A DNA stretch of 64,000 nucleotides, taken from Lewinellaceae bacterium (GTDB lineage: Bacteria; Bacteroidota; Bacteroidia; Chitinophagales; Saprospiraceae). The stretch's first letter is position 1; each line of letters starts with the position of its first letter. This document shows positions 40,101 through 49,496 of the stretch, piece by piece. The translations under genes were made by a program, and so were the position numbers. Location of the stretch: contig JACJXW010000005.1 in assembly GCA_020636405.1 (NCBI GenBank), positions 310,001 through 374,000 of the forward strand, in the 5' to 3' direction. The notes below the pieces were generated by a model. The model was not told the origin of the DNA, ran no database searches, and worked only from the letters and a program-made list of their open reading frames with translations.

Positions 40101-41258
40101 AATGCGCTCAAATTCACACCCCACGGAGGCGAGATCGTCCTGCGCCTGGATAAGGTGGAAAGCGGTGGCACCCAGGCCATGATCCTCGAAGTGAGCGATA
40201 CGGGGGAGGGCATCGCGCCGGAAAACCTGCCTCACATCTTCGACCGCTTTTACCAGGCTGAGCACAACGCCAACAAAGCCGGCGGCACCGGCATCGGGCT
40301 GGCGCTGGCCAAAGAATTGGTAAACCTCCTCGGAGGCGGCATCTCGGCAACCAGCCAACAGGGGAAAGGCGCTACCTTTTCGGTGAGGCTGCCCATATCA
40401 AACAGTAGCGCCTTGTGGGATATGGACAGTGAATTGCAGGCAGGGGAGGGCGAACAGCTGCCGCCGGAAGCCTACAGCCTGCTGCCTCCTGACTCCCCGC
40501 CGCCCACAACCGGCGATTCCCTGCTCATCATAGAAGACAACCCCGATGTGTCGGCCTTCCTGCGCCTGTGCCTGCAGGGGCATTACACCCTTCACTTTGC
40601 CGACAACGGCCGCGCCGGCATCGGCCTGGCCCTGGAGATCGTACCCGACCTCATCCTCAGCGATGTGATGATGCCGGAAAAGGACGGCTTCGAAGTAGTG
40701 GAAACGCTGAAGAAGGACGAGCGCACCAGCCATATCCCCATCGTGCTGCTCACTGCCCGGGCCGACGTAGAGAGCCGCATTGCCGGGCTGGAGCGCGGCG
40801 CCGACGATTATCTCGCCAAGCCCTTCCACCGCGATGAACTGCTCATCCGTATCCGCAACCTGCTGGAAAGCCGCCGCCGCCTGCGCGAACGCTACGCCTC
40901 CCTGCTGCCGCCCGAACCCACGGACGACAAAGGCCTGCAGATAGAAGACGCCTTCCTGCTCCGGATCCGCGGCATCGTGGAGGAGCGCCTCTCCGATTCC
41001 TCTTTTGAAATTGACCAGCTCGCCCGCACGGCGGGCATGAGCCGCAGCCAGCTCTTCCGCAAGGTCAAAGCGCTTACCGGGCAGTCGCCCTCCCTCTTCA
41101 TCCGCGCCATCCGCCTGCAACGCGGGAAGGAACTGCTGGAAACCACGGAGATGAACGTGAGCGAAGTGGCCTACGAGGTGGGCTTCTCCACGCCCGCCTA
41201 CTTCTCGGACGCTTTCGCGGAAACCTACGGGGTAAGGCCCAGCCAGCTCAAAAAATGA
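37185..41258 (+). CDS. Hybrid two-component system regulator (propeller-kinase-receiver-AraC)
   Basis: A one-protein signalling system of 1357 aa, as seen in polysaccharide-use regulation of Bacteroidota. A signal or membrane anchor is at the start (ARILLLMLAFAAFPLAAQ). The periplasmic sensor has two-component regulator propeller repeats (SYRGYMWMGTYNGLNRFDGY-type blades) and a Y_Y_Y domain. One membrane helix (WFLALSILLVFSSILAYIRL) leads to a histidine kinase with phosphoacceptor His858 in NISHELRTPL and an ATPase domain (GTGIGLALAKEL). A receiver domain follows with Asp1160 in ILSDVMMPEKDG, then an AraC-type helix-turn-helix DNA-binding domain. I prefer ATG 37185 over a TTG at 37170. It is followed by a large secreted protein gene that it may control. 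Confidence 0.93.
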   Translation: MVWHTTFKANHLAARILLLMLAFAAFPLAAQEYIARVEYYGVEHGLSHRQVNAIFQDSRGYMWMGTYNGLNRFDGYSFRSYTKEKDGLPFNEILAIAEDADGWLWVSGKRDEGIYLFHPDRGEWRSLAAQFGKTHPQFVSETFLSYIVQSPDGAVWLSALGAGRLYRYHPADGIRAIPVEGAQNIQPVYFAPDKTIWALTENGIPLQLIPTGEVLQRFGQMWQGGLWGISENGIFGYQRTREPKRDCYYFDTEGAPVSYLPWGFASMKPPFPALIFPFDTSGTFVIHDRLMDARGNELAKWSFEYHGPNNFFWRCFYRDRAGRYWLGDDFGCYMLQLKKNRFQHFFHRKGAEPGAGNAIRGMVATPDKLYANVESSGLYEWDFNSGQSRLFEALPSAWGNYGLALSKNGRLWSGKEKALFQVSPGNLSVEKIEIPFDPWAFCEDDAGKLWIGCTNGLFTLAPGAAEPEPFTRYNGFNALASAFVLYIRQDESGVLWACTNNGFYKIDPDKGVLARYWQGGEGPRFLPADYFLHFYRDAGGAFWFATANGLLRAGSKRLPGGGLEPVWDEQDSKVFDRAFGLPNDFIYAVYEDRQGKLWMPTDMGIVRLDKKTEAVKTYFVSDGITHNEFNRAAHFRDKKGYLYFGGLNGVTAFDPAELNEQFDARHDLPLALTAFQQLDGRSGQIMGRTEELLRTRQIVLRPGDRFFNIELALLSFEEPSLIQYAWKMEGLDKAWNYQNERHLNFAGLPYGSYTLHIKAKAADGQWSNNELAFDISVLRPWYLQRWFLALSILLVFSSILAYIRLRNRQLIREQKKLQTLVAQATERIEQDKQIIEKQAEGLRRLDEVKSNFFANISHELRTPLTVILGITENLLREGGNTAAGHLQLIWRNGRSLLDLVNQLLDLAKAENKQLKTNLVQGDMVNYVRYIAESFHSMANHRNVILRSETRLPELMMDFDPEKIRQILSNLISNALKFTPHGGEIVLRLDKVESGGTQAMILEVSDTGEGIAPENLPHIFDRFYQAEHNANKAGGTGIGLALAKELVNLLGGGISATSQQGKGATFSVRLPISNSSALWDMDSELQAGEGEQLPPEAYSLLPPDSPPPTTGDSLLIIEDNPDVSAFLRLCLQGHYTLHFADNGRAGIGLALEIVPDLILSDVMMPEKDGFEVVETLKKDERTSHIPIVLLTARADVESRIAGLERGADDYLAKPFHRDELLIRIRNLLESRRRLRERYASLLPPEPTDDKGLQIEDAFLLRIRGIVEERLSDSSFEIDQLARTAGMSRSQLFRKVKALTGQSPSLFIRAIRLQRGKELLETTEMNVSEVAYEVGFSTPAYFSDAFAETYGVRPSQLKK

Positions 41259-41508
41259 CCGTTTTTCCCGCCCTTGCAACATAATCGGTGATCGTTGACC
41301 AGCTATTGGAAGCCCTTTGCCCGCCTGGAACACATCTTTGCCTTGTCATCATAAACATATTATTCCGAAGGCTGGCAAGGATGCAACCGAACCGGTGATC
41401 TGCGGTGGCGTAAATAGCTGCCCTCCGGCTCTCGCGAAGATATGTGCCGCTGTAATTCTTTGATTTTTTACCGGCCCCTCTTCCCGGGGAAAACTAAACC
41501 TAAAAAAA
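41259..41508. other. Intergenic region before the beta-helix protein gene
   Basis: The gap of 250 bases holds a likely 5' untranslated region. A ccggcccctcttcccgg inverted motif lies at 41471-41487. No consensus promoter or RNA gene could be supported. Confidence 0.35.
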
Positions 41509-44500
41509 ATGAACACCTTGAAGATCTGGACCTTCCTTTTTCTCTGCGCTCTTTCCGGCATTGCGGCGCAGGCGCAAACCATTCGCTACGTCAAACCGGT
41601 GGCTGCCGGCAGCGGCGACGGCTCCTCCTGGGCCAACGCCTCGGGCGACCTGCAGGCGATGATCAATGCCTCCGCTTCCGGCGATCAGGTGTGGGTGGCG
41701 GCGGGCACCTATAAACCCACCACCGGTACCGACCGCACGATCTCCTTCTCGCTGAAGAACGGCCTGGCCCTGTACGGCGGCTTCCCCGCTTCCGGAGATC
41801 CGGGTATGACTGACAGAGACTGGGCGGCCTTCCCCTCCATCCTCAGCGGGGAGATCGGCACGCCGGATGACAAGAGTGACAATTCCTATCACGTTGTCAG
41901 ATGCAACAACCTGAACGCCGTTATTTTTGATGGCTTTACCATCACGCAAGGGAATGCCAATTTGTTTCCCGATTACCAAATCGGGGGCGGTATGAGGATC
42001 GATGGTTCTTCTCCTGCCATCAATAATTGCATTTTTATAGAAAACTCAGCCAATGCCGGGGGCGCCATTTTCAACTATTATGCCTATCCGGTAATTACTA
42101 ACTGTTCTTTCATCCGAAATGTAGCGGAGAATGGAGGGGCTATGGTCATCCACGCCAATTCTTCGGTAACCCTTAACAACTGCAGTTTTACGGAGAACTT
42201 TGCCCAATTAGGCGGAGCCCTGTATAATGGGTCGTCCGGCAGCATCCTGAACGACTGCTTCTTTTCGGGTAACGAAGGGGGCAACGGCGGAGCCATTTTC
42301 AACAGCGTTGCCAGTCCTTTGCTGAATCGTTGCACCTTTGTATCGAATGTCGCCAGTTTCGGCGGCGGGTTCTCCACCGGCGATGGTTCTCCAGTCCTTG
42401 ACCGTTGCCGTTTTCTGGGTAATCATGCCACCCAAAGGGGGGGAGGCATCCAAAATTTCAATGGGCATGTGGATGTGTCCAACTGTGTTTTCATCGGCAA
42501 CCTCTCTTACATTGGCGGCGGCATCAACACGGAAGGGGCTTCCAGCCTTGACGTGAAAAACTGCAGCTTTTCCGGTAATGCGGCGGGCGGCTTTACGCTT
42601 GGTGGAGGTATTTACGTCTTTGGGCTTTCCGCGCAGGTTAGCGTGAGCAACAGCATCCTCTGGGGTAACAGCAGCGGGGTGAGTGGCAACGCCTATTCAG
42701 CCGATCATTCCATTATCCAGGAGGGGGCTGGCGGCACGGGCAACCTGAACGCCGACCCGCTCTTTGTCAGCCAGCCGCCGATAGGCCTCGGGACGGCGGG
42801 CGACCTTCGCCTGCAGGAATGCTCCCCGGCCATTGACGCCGGCACGAACGCCGGCGCGCCAGGCCTGGATATTGACGGCGCCCCGCGCCCGTTCAACGCT
42901 ACCGGCCTGACCCAGGCCCAGACGGATATGGGCGCCTGGGAACACCAGCAGGCCGTGCCTTTCATTACCCCCTCGGTAAGCATCAATGGGCCGGAACTGG
43001 TGGATTGCCAGATGCCTCCCGTGTATACAGCTACTCCGGTGAACGGCGGCGCCTCGCCGGCCTACCAGTGGAAAGTCAATGGCAACGATGTGGGAACCAA
43101 CAGCCCTACGTTTTCTACCCTCAACCTGAATACCGGCGATGTGGTGAGCTGTACCATGACGAGCTCAGATCCGTGCGCCAATCCGGTGCTCGCGGCCAGC
43201 AATCCCATTCAGGTAAGCATATCTCCACCCCCCGGCGACCCCTCCGAATTCGGCGACAACGCATGGAATGTCTATGCCTGGAATGCCGGCGGCGTCGAGC
43301 CGGGCCAGGGCGCATGGAATGAAAATTACCGGGGCTATTATATTGCCACGGACATCAATTTCAATGCCGGGAATCAGTGGAACACCCTGCTTTCTCCTTC
43401 TTCAGCGGCCGGCTACCAGGGATGCCCGGTCGTGAATGACAACCATTCCTTCAGCGCCAAACGCCGGGGGTTCCCCTGCGCCTATTACCGCATCAATATC
43501 GATTCGCATGACGATGCGGCCGAACTCTGGATCGACGGCGTGAAGGCCTGGGAACACATCGGCTGCTGCGATCAGCACCCTGGCGCCTGGGAAGGTTTTC
43601 TGGGGGCTGACAGCGAGGTGGAATTTCGGGTAACGGAAGGCGTAGAGGCTTCACGCGGCGCCATTTCCTTCCAGGCGCTATCGCCTGCTCTGGAAGGATT
43701 GGAAGGCTTGTGCGGCAATCCTTCGGCAACGCTTTCCGTAACCGGCAACCTGACGGGCAATTACCTGTGGTCTACCGGGGAAACCACCCCCACCATAACC
43801 ATTACCAGCCCGGGCGACTACAGCGTGACGATCAGCGACGGCAACGGGTGCGCCATTCAGGCAGCGGGCACCACTGCCTTCCCTGCCGGCAACCCGGCCG
43901 AATTCGGCGATAACGTCTGGAACATCTATGCCTGGAACGCCGGCGGCCAGACAGACACCGGCGACTCCTGGAATACCAACTACTCGGGCTACTATACGGT
44001 GAACAGCCTGAACTTTAACAGCCAGGACCAATGGCATACGCTGGCTTCTCCCTCCTCGGCGCCCGGCTACCAGGGCTGCCCGGTGGACAACGACAACCAC
44101 TCTTTCAGCGCCAGGCGCAAAGGCTTCCCCTGCGGCCTCTACTTCATCAACATCGACAGCCACGATGATGCGGGGCAGTTGTGGATCAACGGCCTGATGG
44201 TATGGGAGCACCTAGACTGCTGTGATACCCACAGCGGCGTATGGGCCGGTGAACTGGGCCCGGATGACGAGGTGGAATTCCGGGTCACTGAAGGGAGCGG
44301 AGAATCGGATGGCGCTATTTCTTTCCAGGCCTACGCCGTCGTTGAGTTGACGGGGACGTTCAACATTTGCTACGGCGCCTCCGACGGTACGATCTCCGCT
44401 TCCGGATTTCCGGGGGCAACCTATTCCTGGAGCAACGGGGAGCAAACGCCGGCCATTTCCAATCTTGCCGCCGGAGAATATTGTGTCACGGTTTCCGGGT

Positions 44501-47421
44501 CAGGCTGCGGCGCTTCGGCCAGCCAATGCTTCACCATCAACAGCTACCCGCAACTGCCTCCGCTCTCGATCGTTCCGGACGGGCCCACGACGGCCTGCCC
44601 CGGCACGGAGGTGGAGCTGTGTTCCTCGGCCACTTCTCTCCCTGGCTTCATCTACGTTTTACTCAGTAACGGATCGTTGAGAAAATACAATGCAGGTCTC
44701 AATACCCACACGCTCACGGAGGTACCTAACTATTCCACTCCTGCTATTTCCATCAGTTACGCATTAGCCAGAAACCCGGTCACAAATGAGGTATTCGTGG
44801 TGGCCCTGAACAACGGAGTCAGAACTCTTTATACGCTCGATCTGCGGACCAATGCCATCACCGCATTAGGGCCGGTCTTCTCCACCGGCGGATCCAATAG
44901 CGTCGAGGCTATTGCCTTCGACCAGCAAGGGAACCTGTTCGCAGTCTTCCCGGGTGGGGTAGTCAACGAGATCGATTACACCAGCCCGTCCCTGACCCCG
45001 ATGAACCTGCCGGTATCCCCGGCCATCCCCGACAATGGGAACATAGGCTTAACGTACGATTTTGACAACAACCGGCTGATCTTCACCACCGGTTCACCTG
45101 CCCAAATATACGAGATCAACCCTGCAACCGGCGCCAGCGGCCTGATCGTATCCCTGGTAAGCGGAAGTGGACGGTACGCAGTATACGTGGGCGACAACAC
45201 CCTATACCTGGGAGGTAGTTTGATCGCGGTTGACCTGGCCAATGGAAGCACCCAGGGCATAAGCATGTCGCCTTTAATTAGCCCGCGGGTTAGGAGAGAC
45301 TTCCTTTATATTCCAGGAGTGTCCTTCGAATGGTCAGGGCCTTCCGGCTATCTGGGCAATGACGAGTGCATCACCGTCGCCCCGGCGAATACCTCCGATT
45401 ATACTGTAGTCATCGAAGATGCCAACGTCTGTTCCGCGGACGCTACGATCACGATCTCCACCGACCTGCCGCCGGTAGCCCATTGCGTCGAAAGCCTGGA
45501 GGTTTATTTGTCCGCACCCACCGTTCCTGTCGAAGCGCTCGACAACGGCAGCTCGGGCTGCACGGCGCTTTCTTTCCTGGCCGGCGGCCAGGCTTTCCTG
45601 ACTTTTGATTGCACCCAGCTGGGCGCCAATACCGTGACGCTGACGGCAACCGACGACAACGGGCAGTCCGATGATTGCCAGGTTACCGTGACAGTGACGG
45701 ACGACGTCGATCCGACGGCCCTTTGCCAGCCTGCCACTGTCTTCCTTGATGCCGACGGCAATGCCACTCTTTCGGCCGCCCAGGTAAACAACGGCTCCTT
45801 TGACGACTGCGGCATTCAAAGCCTGAGCGTATCGCCCAATGCCTTCACCTGCGCCGGGGTAGGGGATCATATCGTCATGCTCACCGTGACGGATGCGAAT
45901 GGCAACAGCGGGGCCTGCACAGCTACGGTTACCGTTGCGGACAATACCCCACCCGCCATAACCTGCCCGGCCAGTTTCACGGTTACTTTGCCCAATGGCG
46001 TCTGTGAATCTGTCGTCACCTACCCGGCTCCTGCCACAACCGACAATTGCTCCGGCGGCAGCATCAGCCAAACGGCAGGGCTGGGCAGCGGGGCTGCCTT
46101 CCCGGTGGGAACCACTACTGAATCATACACCGCTACAGATGCCGCCGGCCATACCGCCGGTTGCTCTTTCACGGTGACGGTCACCGATAACGAAGCGCCG
46201 GTTGCCCGCTGCCGGGACATCGCCGTGGAGCTCGACGCCAACGGTTCGGCCAGCATCACTGCCGGGCAGGTGAACGACGGCAGCTCCGACAACTGTAACC
46301 CGCTGGGCCTGAACCTCAGCCAGGCAAGCTTCGGCTGCAGCGACGTGGGTATGCGCGCCGTACTGCTCACCGCCACCGACCCCGCCGGCAACAGCCACAG
46401 CTGCACAGCCACGGTGATCGTTCAGGACAAGGTGGCGCCCACGGCCGTCTGCCGGGACATTACGGTACAGCTCGATGAATCCGGCCAGGCGGCCGTCCTG
46501 CCGGAAGACATCGGCGACGGCTCGACAGATGCCTGCGGCATCGCTTCCCTTGCGCTCAGCCCAACGGCTTTTACCTGTGCTGACCTGCTGGGCCCCAACC
46601 CCGTTACCCTCACCGCCACCGATGTTAACGGAAATGCTTCGGGTTGTACGGCCAATGTCTGGGTGAGGGACGACACCTTCGGCGCCTGCCCCGACCCTTG
46701 CCCCAACGACCCCGACGACGACCTCGACGGCGACGGCATCTGCGGCGATGCAGACAACTGCCCCGCCGTTTTCAACCCCGGACAGGAAGACCGGGACGGG
46801 GACGGAGAAGGCGATGCTTGTGACATGTTATTGTGCATCAATACGTATATCAGCAACCTGAATGCCTACATAGAAGGGCTGCCTATCAGTCCAACAGTGC
46901 AACGTGCCGTCACCCGGCGGCTCGATATAGCGGAAAGCCGGTTTTGCAGCGGGTATAGCGCCGGCACGGTGATCAGCCTTCTGGACAACGTCATCAGCTA
47001 CGTGCAGTACCAGAGCGGCGACGGCCTCCCGGCCGCAGATGCCGCATACATCATCGGCCAGTTGGAATACCTGATCGCTGAGATGAATGCCGGGGATGTG
47101 GAATGCTGCCTGGCCGGTTACCGGCCCTCACTGCCCGGCGGCCCAGGCGCCCGGGCGGCTGAGGCAAGTACCGGGCTGGATCTCACCCTCTATCCCAACC
47201 CTGCGCGGGATGAAATATACCTCGGGCTGGATGCTTTCCTCGGCCGGCCGGTGAGCCTGTCGGTATACAACAAGCTGGGCCAGCTGGTGATGATGGAAGC
47301 AGGCACTGTGGATACTCCGGTGCAGGAAGTCCGGGTGGGAGATCTGCCTGCTGGCGTGTACCTGATGCAGGTGCGCAGTGGCGAGGTGATGCTGGCGAAG
47401 AAGTTTATGATACAGGACTGA
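41509..47421 (+). CDS. Large T9SS-secreted beta-helix/HYR surface protein
   Basis: A 1970-aa secreted protein (signal ends AAQAQ). Residues about 20-450 form a right-handed parallel beta-helix with repeated NCSF.N.A..GGA-type coils. A duplicated domain of about 220 aa follows (copies near 43237-43690 and 43897-44340; hallmark EFGDN-WN-YAWNAGG and HSFSA-R-GFPC). Next come HYR-like cysteine repeats near 45690-46690 and a thrombospondin type 3 calcium-binding stretch (DPDDDLDGDGICGDADNCP). The C-terminus (LTLYPNPARDEIYLGL, ending LPAGVYLMQVRSGEVMLAKK) is a T9SS type A sorting domain. Its task could be adhesion or glycan binding; no catalytic residues were identified. It follows the hybrid regulator gene on the same strand with a 250-base gap. 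Confidence 0.85.
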   Translation: MNTLKIWTFLFLCALSGIAAQAQTIRYVKPVAAGSGDGSSWANASGDLQAMINASASGDQVWVAAGTYKPTTGTDRTISFSLKNGLALYGGFPASGDPGMTDRDWAAFPSILSGEIGTPDDKSDNSYHVVRCNNLNAVIFDGFTITQGNANLFPDYQIGGGMRIDGSSPAINNCIFIENSANAGGAIFNYYAYPVITNCSFIRNVAENGGAMVIHANSSVTLNNCSFTENFAQLGGALYNGSSGSILNDCFFSGNEGGNGGAIFNSVASPLLNRCTFVSNVASFGGGFSTGDGSPVLDRCRFLGNHATQRGGGIQNFNGHVDVSNCVFIGNLSYIGGGINTEGASSLDVKNCSFSGNAAGGFTLGGGIYVFGLSAQVSVSNSILWGNSSGVSGNAYSADHSIIQEGAGGTGNLNADPLFVSQPPIGLGTAGDLRLQECSPAIDAGTNAGAPGLDIDGAPRPFNATGLTQAQTDMGAWEHQQAVPFITPSVSINGPELVDCQMPPVYTATPVNGGASPAYQWKVNGNDVGTNSPTFSTLNLNTGDVVSCTMTSSDPCANPVLAASNPIQVSISPPPGDPSEFGDNAWNVYAWNAGGVEPGQGAWNENYRGYYIATDINFNAGNQWNTLLSPSSAAGYQGCPVVNDNHSFSAKRRGFPCAYYRINIDSHDDAAELWIDGVKAWEHIGCCDQHPGAWEGFLGADSEVEFRVTEGVEASRGAISFQALSPALEGLEGLCGNPSATLSVTGNLTGNYLWSTGETTPTITITSPGDYSVTISDGNGCAIQAAGTTAFPAGNPAEFGDNVWNIYAWNAGGQTDTGDSWNTNYSGYYTVNSLNFNSQDQWHTLASPSSAPGYQGCPVDNDNHSFSARRKGFPCGLYFINIDSHDDAGQLWINGLMVWEHLDCCDTHSGVWAGELGPDDEVEFRVTEGSGESDGAISFQAYAVVELTGTFNICYGASDGTISASGFPGATYSWSNGEQTPAISNLAAGEYCVTVSGSGCGASASQCFTINSYPQLPPLSIVPDGPTTACPGTEVELCSSATSLPGFIYVLLSNGSLRKYNAGLNTHTLTEVPNYSTPAISISYALARNPVTNEVFVVALNNGVRTLYTLDLRTNAITALGPVFSTGGSNSVEAIAFDQQGNLFAVFPGGVVNEIDYTSPSLTPMNLPVSPAIPDNGNIGLTYDFDNNRLIFTTGSPAQIYEINPATGASGLIVSLVSGSGRYAVYVGDNTLYLGGSLIAVDLANGSTQGISMSPLISPRVRRDFLYIPGVSFEWSGPSGYLGNDECITVAPANTSDYTVVIEDANVCSADATITISTDLPPVAHCVESLEVYLSAPTVPVEALDNGSSGCTALSFLAGGQAFLTFDCTQLGANTVTLTATDDNGQSDDCQVTVTVTDDVDPTALCQPATVFLDADGNATLSAAQVNNGSFDDCGIQSLSVSPNAFTCAGVGDHIVMLTVTDANGNSGACTATVTVADNTPPAITCPASFTVTLPNGVCESVVTYPAPATTDNCSGGSISQTAGLGSGAAFPVGTTTESYTATDAAGHTAGCSFTVTVTDNEAPVARCRDIAVELDANGSASITAGQVNDGSSDNCNPLGLNLSQASFGCSDVGMRAVLLTATDPAGNSHSCTATVIVQDKVAPTAVCRDITVQLDESGQAAVLPEDIGDGSTDACGIASLALSPTAFTCADLLGPNPVTLTATDVNGNASGCTANVWVRDDTFGACPDPCPNDPDDDLDGDGICGDADNCPAVFNPGQEDRDGDGEGDACDMLLCINTYISNLNAYIEGLPISPTVQRAVTRRLDIAESRFCSGYSAGTVISLLDNVISYVQYQSGDGLPAADAAYIIGQLEYLIAEMNAGDVECCLAGYRPSLPGGPGARAAEASTGLDLTLYPNPARDEIYLGLDAFLGRPVSLSVYNKLGQLVMMEAGTVDTPVQEVRVGDLPAGVYLMQVRSGEVMLAKKFMIQD

Positions 47422-47450
47422 TATCCGCGGATTATAAAGGGGAATTTTTG

Positions 47451-47683
47451 GAGGCTGTCTCAAAAGTGATCTTTTGAGGCAGCCTTTTGCGTTAGGCCCT
47501 TTGGCAGGGACTGAGAGGCGCCGTGGGCGATGGTGTCAAGACTGGGCTCCCCAAAGCCTTGAGGATAATAGCCAAGCCTGCGTGGCCATTTTCAGGCCCA
47601 GGGCCGGGGTTCCAGGGCCGGATCAGTGGCCCTTGCTGTGCTCAAAATGCACGAGGGTGTCTCTTTAATTTTGAGACAGCCTC
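47451..47683. repeat. MITE-like element with 15-bp inverted ends
   Basis: The ends gaggctgtctcaaaa (47451-47465) and ttttgagacagcctc (47669-47683) are perfect 15-bp inverted repeats, 233 bp apart. The left end overlaps the terminator. The ends resemble insertion sequence termini, and no ORF inside is a credible transposase. No target duplication is visible. The word ttttgagacagc recurs at 58722-58733. Confidence 0.5.
47452..47489 (+). terminator. Intrinsic terminator of the beta-helix gene
   Basis: Arms 47452-47466 and 47471-47485 form a 15-bp stem with a single G-T pair and a 4-nt loop (tgat), followed by TTTT. It lies 30 bases after the stop codon and is the best plus-strand terminator in the window. 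Confidence 0.8.
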
Positions 47684-47690
47684 AAGGGCA

Positions 47691-48407
47691 TCACAGGAAC
47701 TTTTCCAGTTCCTGCAACCGGATGTGCCCTTCGTAGATCGCCTTGCCGATAATAGCGCCATAACAGCCCGCCTCCCGCAGGGCAGTCACTTCTTCCACGG
47801 AGGTAACTCCTCCGCTGGCGATCAGCTTCAGGGCGGGGAAGCGGCCGAGAATGTCCTTATACAAGCTGAGCGCTGTGCCTTCCAGGCGGCCGTCTTTGGA
47901 AATATCGGTGCAGATGCTGTACTGGATACCTTTTTGGAGGAAATCTTCCAGGAAAGCGAACAGCTCCAGTTCGCTCTGTTCCTGCCAGCCGCTGACGGCT
48001 ACTTTGCCATCCCGCACATCAGAGCCCAGTATGATGCGTTCCGGGCCGTACCGCTCCAGCCAGCCCAGGAAGAGTTCCGGGTTTTTTACGGCCACCGTGC
48101 CCCCGGTCACCTGCCGGGCGCCGCTATCGAAAGCGATGCGAACGTCTTCATCCGATTTGAGGCCCCCGCCGAAGTCGATTAGGAGGTTGGTATGGGTGGC
48201 GATGCGCTTCAGCACCTTGTGGTTGACGATATGCTGGGCCTTGGCGCCGTCGAGGTCGACCAGGTGCAGGCGGGTGATGCCGTGGGCTTCGAATTCCCTG
48301 GCCACTTCCAGCGGGTCTTCGTTGTAGACTTTCTTCTGGGTGTAATCGCCTTCGGTGAGTCGGACGCACTTGCCGTCGATGAGGTCTATGGCGGGAATGA
48401 TGTGCAT
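47691..48407 (-). CDS. hisA: Phosphoribosylformimino-AICAR-P isomerase HisA
   Basis: Histidine biosynthesis isomerase: converts ProFAR to PRFAR through an Amadori rearrangement in the cytoplasm. It is a 238-aa TIM barrel of normal length. IPAIDLIDGKCVRL at the N-terminus supplies the first catalytic Asp, and GSDVRDGKVAVSGW the second. The phosphate-binding loops include SGGVTSVEEV near the end. It lies apart from the other his genes, with a plus-strand lipoprotein gene in between, so it needs its own promoter or read-through from the upstream membrane protein gene. hisF and hisI/E, its usual followers, are missing from the window. A short octamer array starts 4 bases upstream of the start codon. 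Confidence 0.97.
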   Translation of the reverse strand: MHIIPAIDLIDGKCVRLTEGDYTQKKVYNEDPLEVAREFEAHGITRLHLVDLDGAKAQHIVNHKVLKRIATHTNLLIDFGGGLKSDEDVRIAFDSGARQVTGGTVAVKNPELFLGWLERYGPERIILGSDVRDGKVAVSGWQEQSELELFAFLEDFLQKGIQYSICTDISKDGRLEGTALSLYKDILGRFPALKLIASGGVTSVEEVTALREAGCYGAIIGKAIYEGHIRLQELEKFL

Positions 48408-48411
48408 TTTT

Positions 48412-48440
48412 GTGTTTTAGTGTTTCCGTGCATGGGTGCA
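48412..48440. repeat. Octamer array just upstream of hisA
   Basis: GTG recurs at 48412, 48420, 48428 and 48436, exactly 8 nt apart. The array abuts the 5' side of hisA (start at 48407), where the leader RNA would read CAC every 8 nt. Confidence 0.65.
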
Positions 48441-48531
48441 TTCGGCACGGGTTGGAGCGCGAATACCCCTTAGCTTAAAGGATGAGAAGCTGCTTCTGAA
48501 AAGATCAGGCGTTATGGGCAACTGCCCTGTT

Positions 48532-48951
48532 TTAACCTGCCGTTTCCTCCACGAGGGTCAGGTAGTTCTTCCTGCCCCAGGTGTAATAGTAAAGTAGAAC
48601 CAGCAAGGCCGGAAAGGCCGCCACCATGAGCAGGAAAGCTTCAATATTAAAGGCAATCTTCAGGATATAGTACGATACGATCAAAAAGAGCGCTGCCGGA
48701 ATCAGCCGGTTGGCGTATTTGAAGCCGCTGACTTTGAATGTCCTTACTTCTCCTTTCTTAATGTCAAAAGCAATAGTGGGGCTGTAGCACCAGTCGATCT
48801 CCGCGTAGATGGCATGGCTGCCGCCTGGCACTTCGATGTCGATCGTTCCTGCAGAGGAGACTTTCCCTCGCTGTTTTTTATCGACGTAAATGATGTAGTC
48901 TCTGAAGGTGTTGAGAAATTCACCGGAGCGTTTGATCCTGATCATTGGCAT
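48532..48951 (-). CDS. Two-helix membrane protein of unknown function
   Basis: A 139-aa protein. The first 80 residues form a soluble beta-rich domain (YIIYVDKKQRGKVSSAG, VPGGSHAIYAEIDWCYSP), of a type often seen in small hypothetical membrane proteins of this phylum. Two membrane helices follow (RLIPAALFLIVSYYILKIAF and FLLMVAAFPALLVLLYYYTW). No signal peptide is seen, so the N-terminal domain is probably cytoplasmic. I do not recognise a named family. It is transcribed towards hisA with a 124-base gap, perhaps in one transcript. Confidence 0.72.
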   Translation of the reverse strand: MPMIRIKRSGEFLNTFRDYIIYVDKKQRGKVSSAGTIDIEVPGGSHAIYAEIDWCYSPTIAFDIKKGEVRTFKVSGFKYANRLIPAALFLIVSYYILKIAFNIEAFLLMVAAFPALLVLLYYYTWGRKNYLTLVEETAG

Positions 48952-49053
48952 AGTTCAGCGTTTTTTGGCACGTCTGTAAAATTAGGAAATTCTTAACTTT
49001 TTTCCAGCCAACACTTTCCCGGAGGCCCTTCGTCCTTAATGAAAAACAGATCC

Positions 49054-49482
49054 ATGAAAACCTTGAAATTGTTCACTTTCCTTTGCATAGTTACCCTCTA
49101 TTCCTCCTGTGACAACGGAGAGAGCGACAACCCGCTGGATTTCCAACTGGGCCAAAGTTTCGAACTGGCGTTCGGCCAATCTGCGGATTGCACCTGCGAT
49201 AACCTTACCGTTACCTTCGCCGAAGTACTGGAGGATTCCCGTTGCCCCTCTGATGTCGTTTGTATTTGGGAAGGCCAGGCGCGGATAAAACTGAATGTAC
49301 AGGCCCCCGACGGACAGCACCCCCTCGAGCTGATCAGCAGAGCCGGGCACTCGGACCTGGCGAGGGATACCCTTGACAATTTGGTCTATGAACTGCTGGA
49401 TGTTTCTCCCTATCCGGTATCTACCAGGCCCATTGATGAAGACGATTATCGTATTGAGTTGATCGTGAAAGAGCTGGAGTAG
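49054..49482 (+). CDS. Small lipoprotein of unknown function
   Basis: A 142-aa exported lipoprotein. MKTLKLFTFLCIVTLYSSC gives a lipobox LYSSC; an earlier ATG at 49039 would add five residues. The mature part contains VTFAEVLEDSRCPSDVVCIW, a conserved-looking block with two Cys that is common in hypothetical lipoproteins of this phylum. No enzymatic motif is seen. It is on the plus strand and converges with hisH, 14 bases away, so it interrupts the his cluster. Confidence 0.75.
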   Translation: MKTLKLFTFLCIVTLYSSCDNGESDNPLDFQLGQSFELAFGQSADCTCDNLTVTFAEVLEDSRCPSDVVCIWEGQARIKLNVQAPDGQHPLELISRAGHSDLARDTLDNLVYELLDVSPYPVSTRPIDEDDYRIELIVKELE

Positions 49483-49496
49483 GGAAGGATGGTTGT

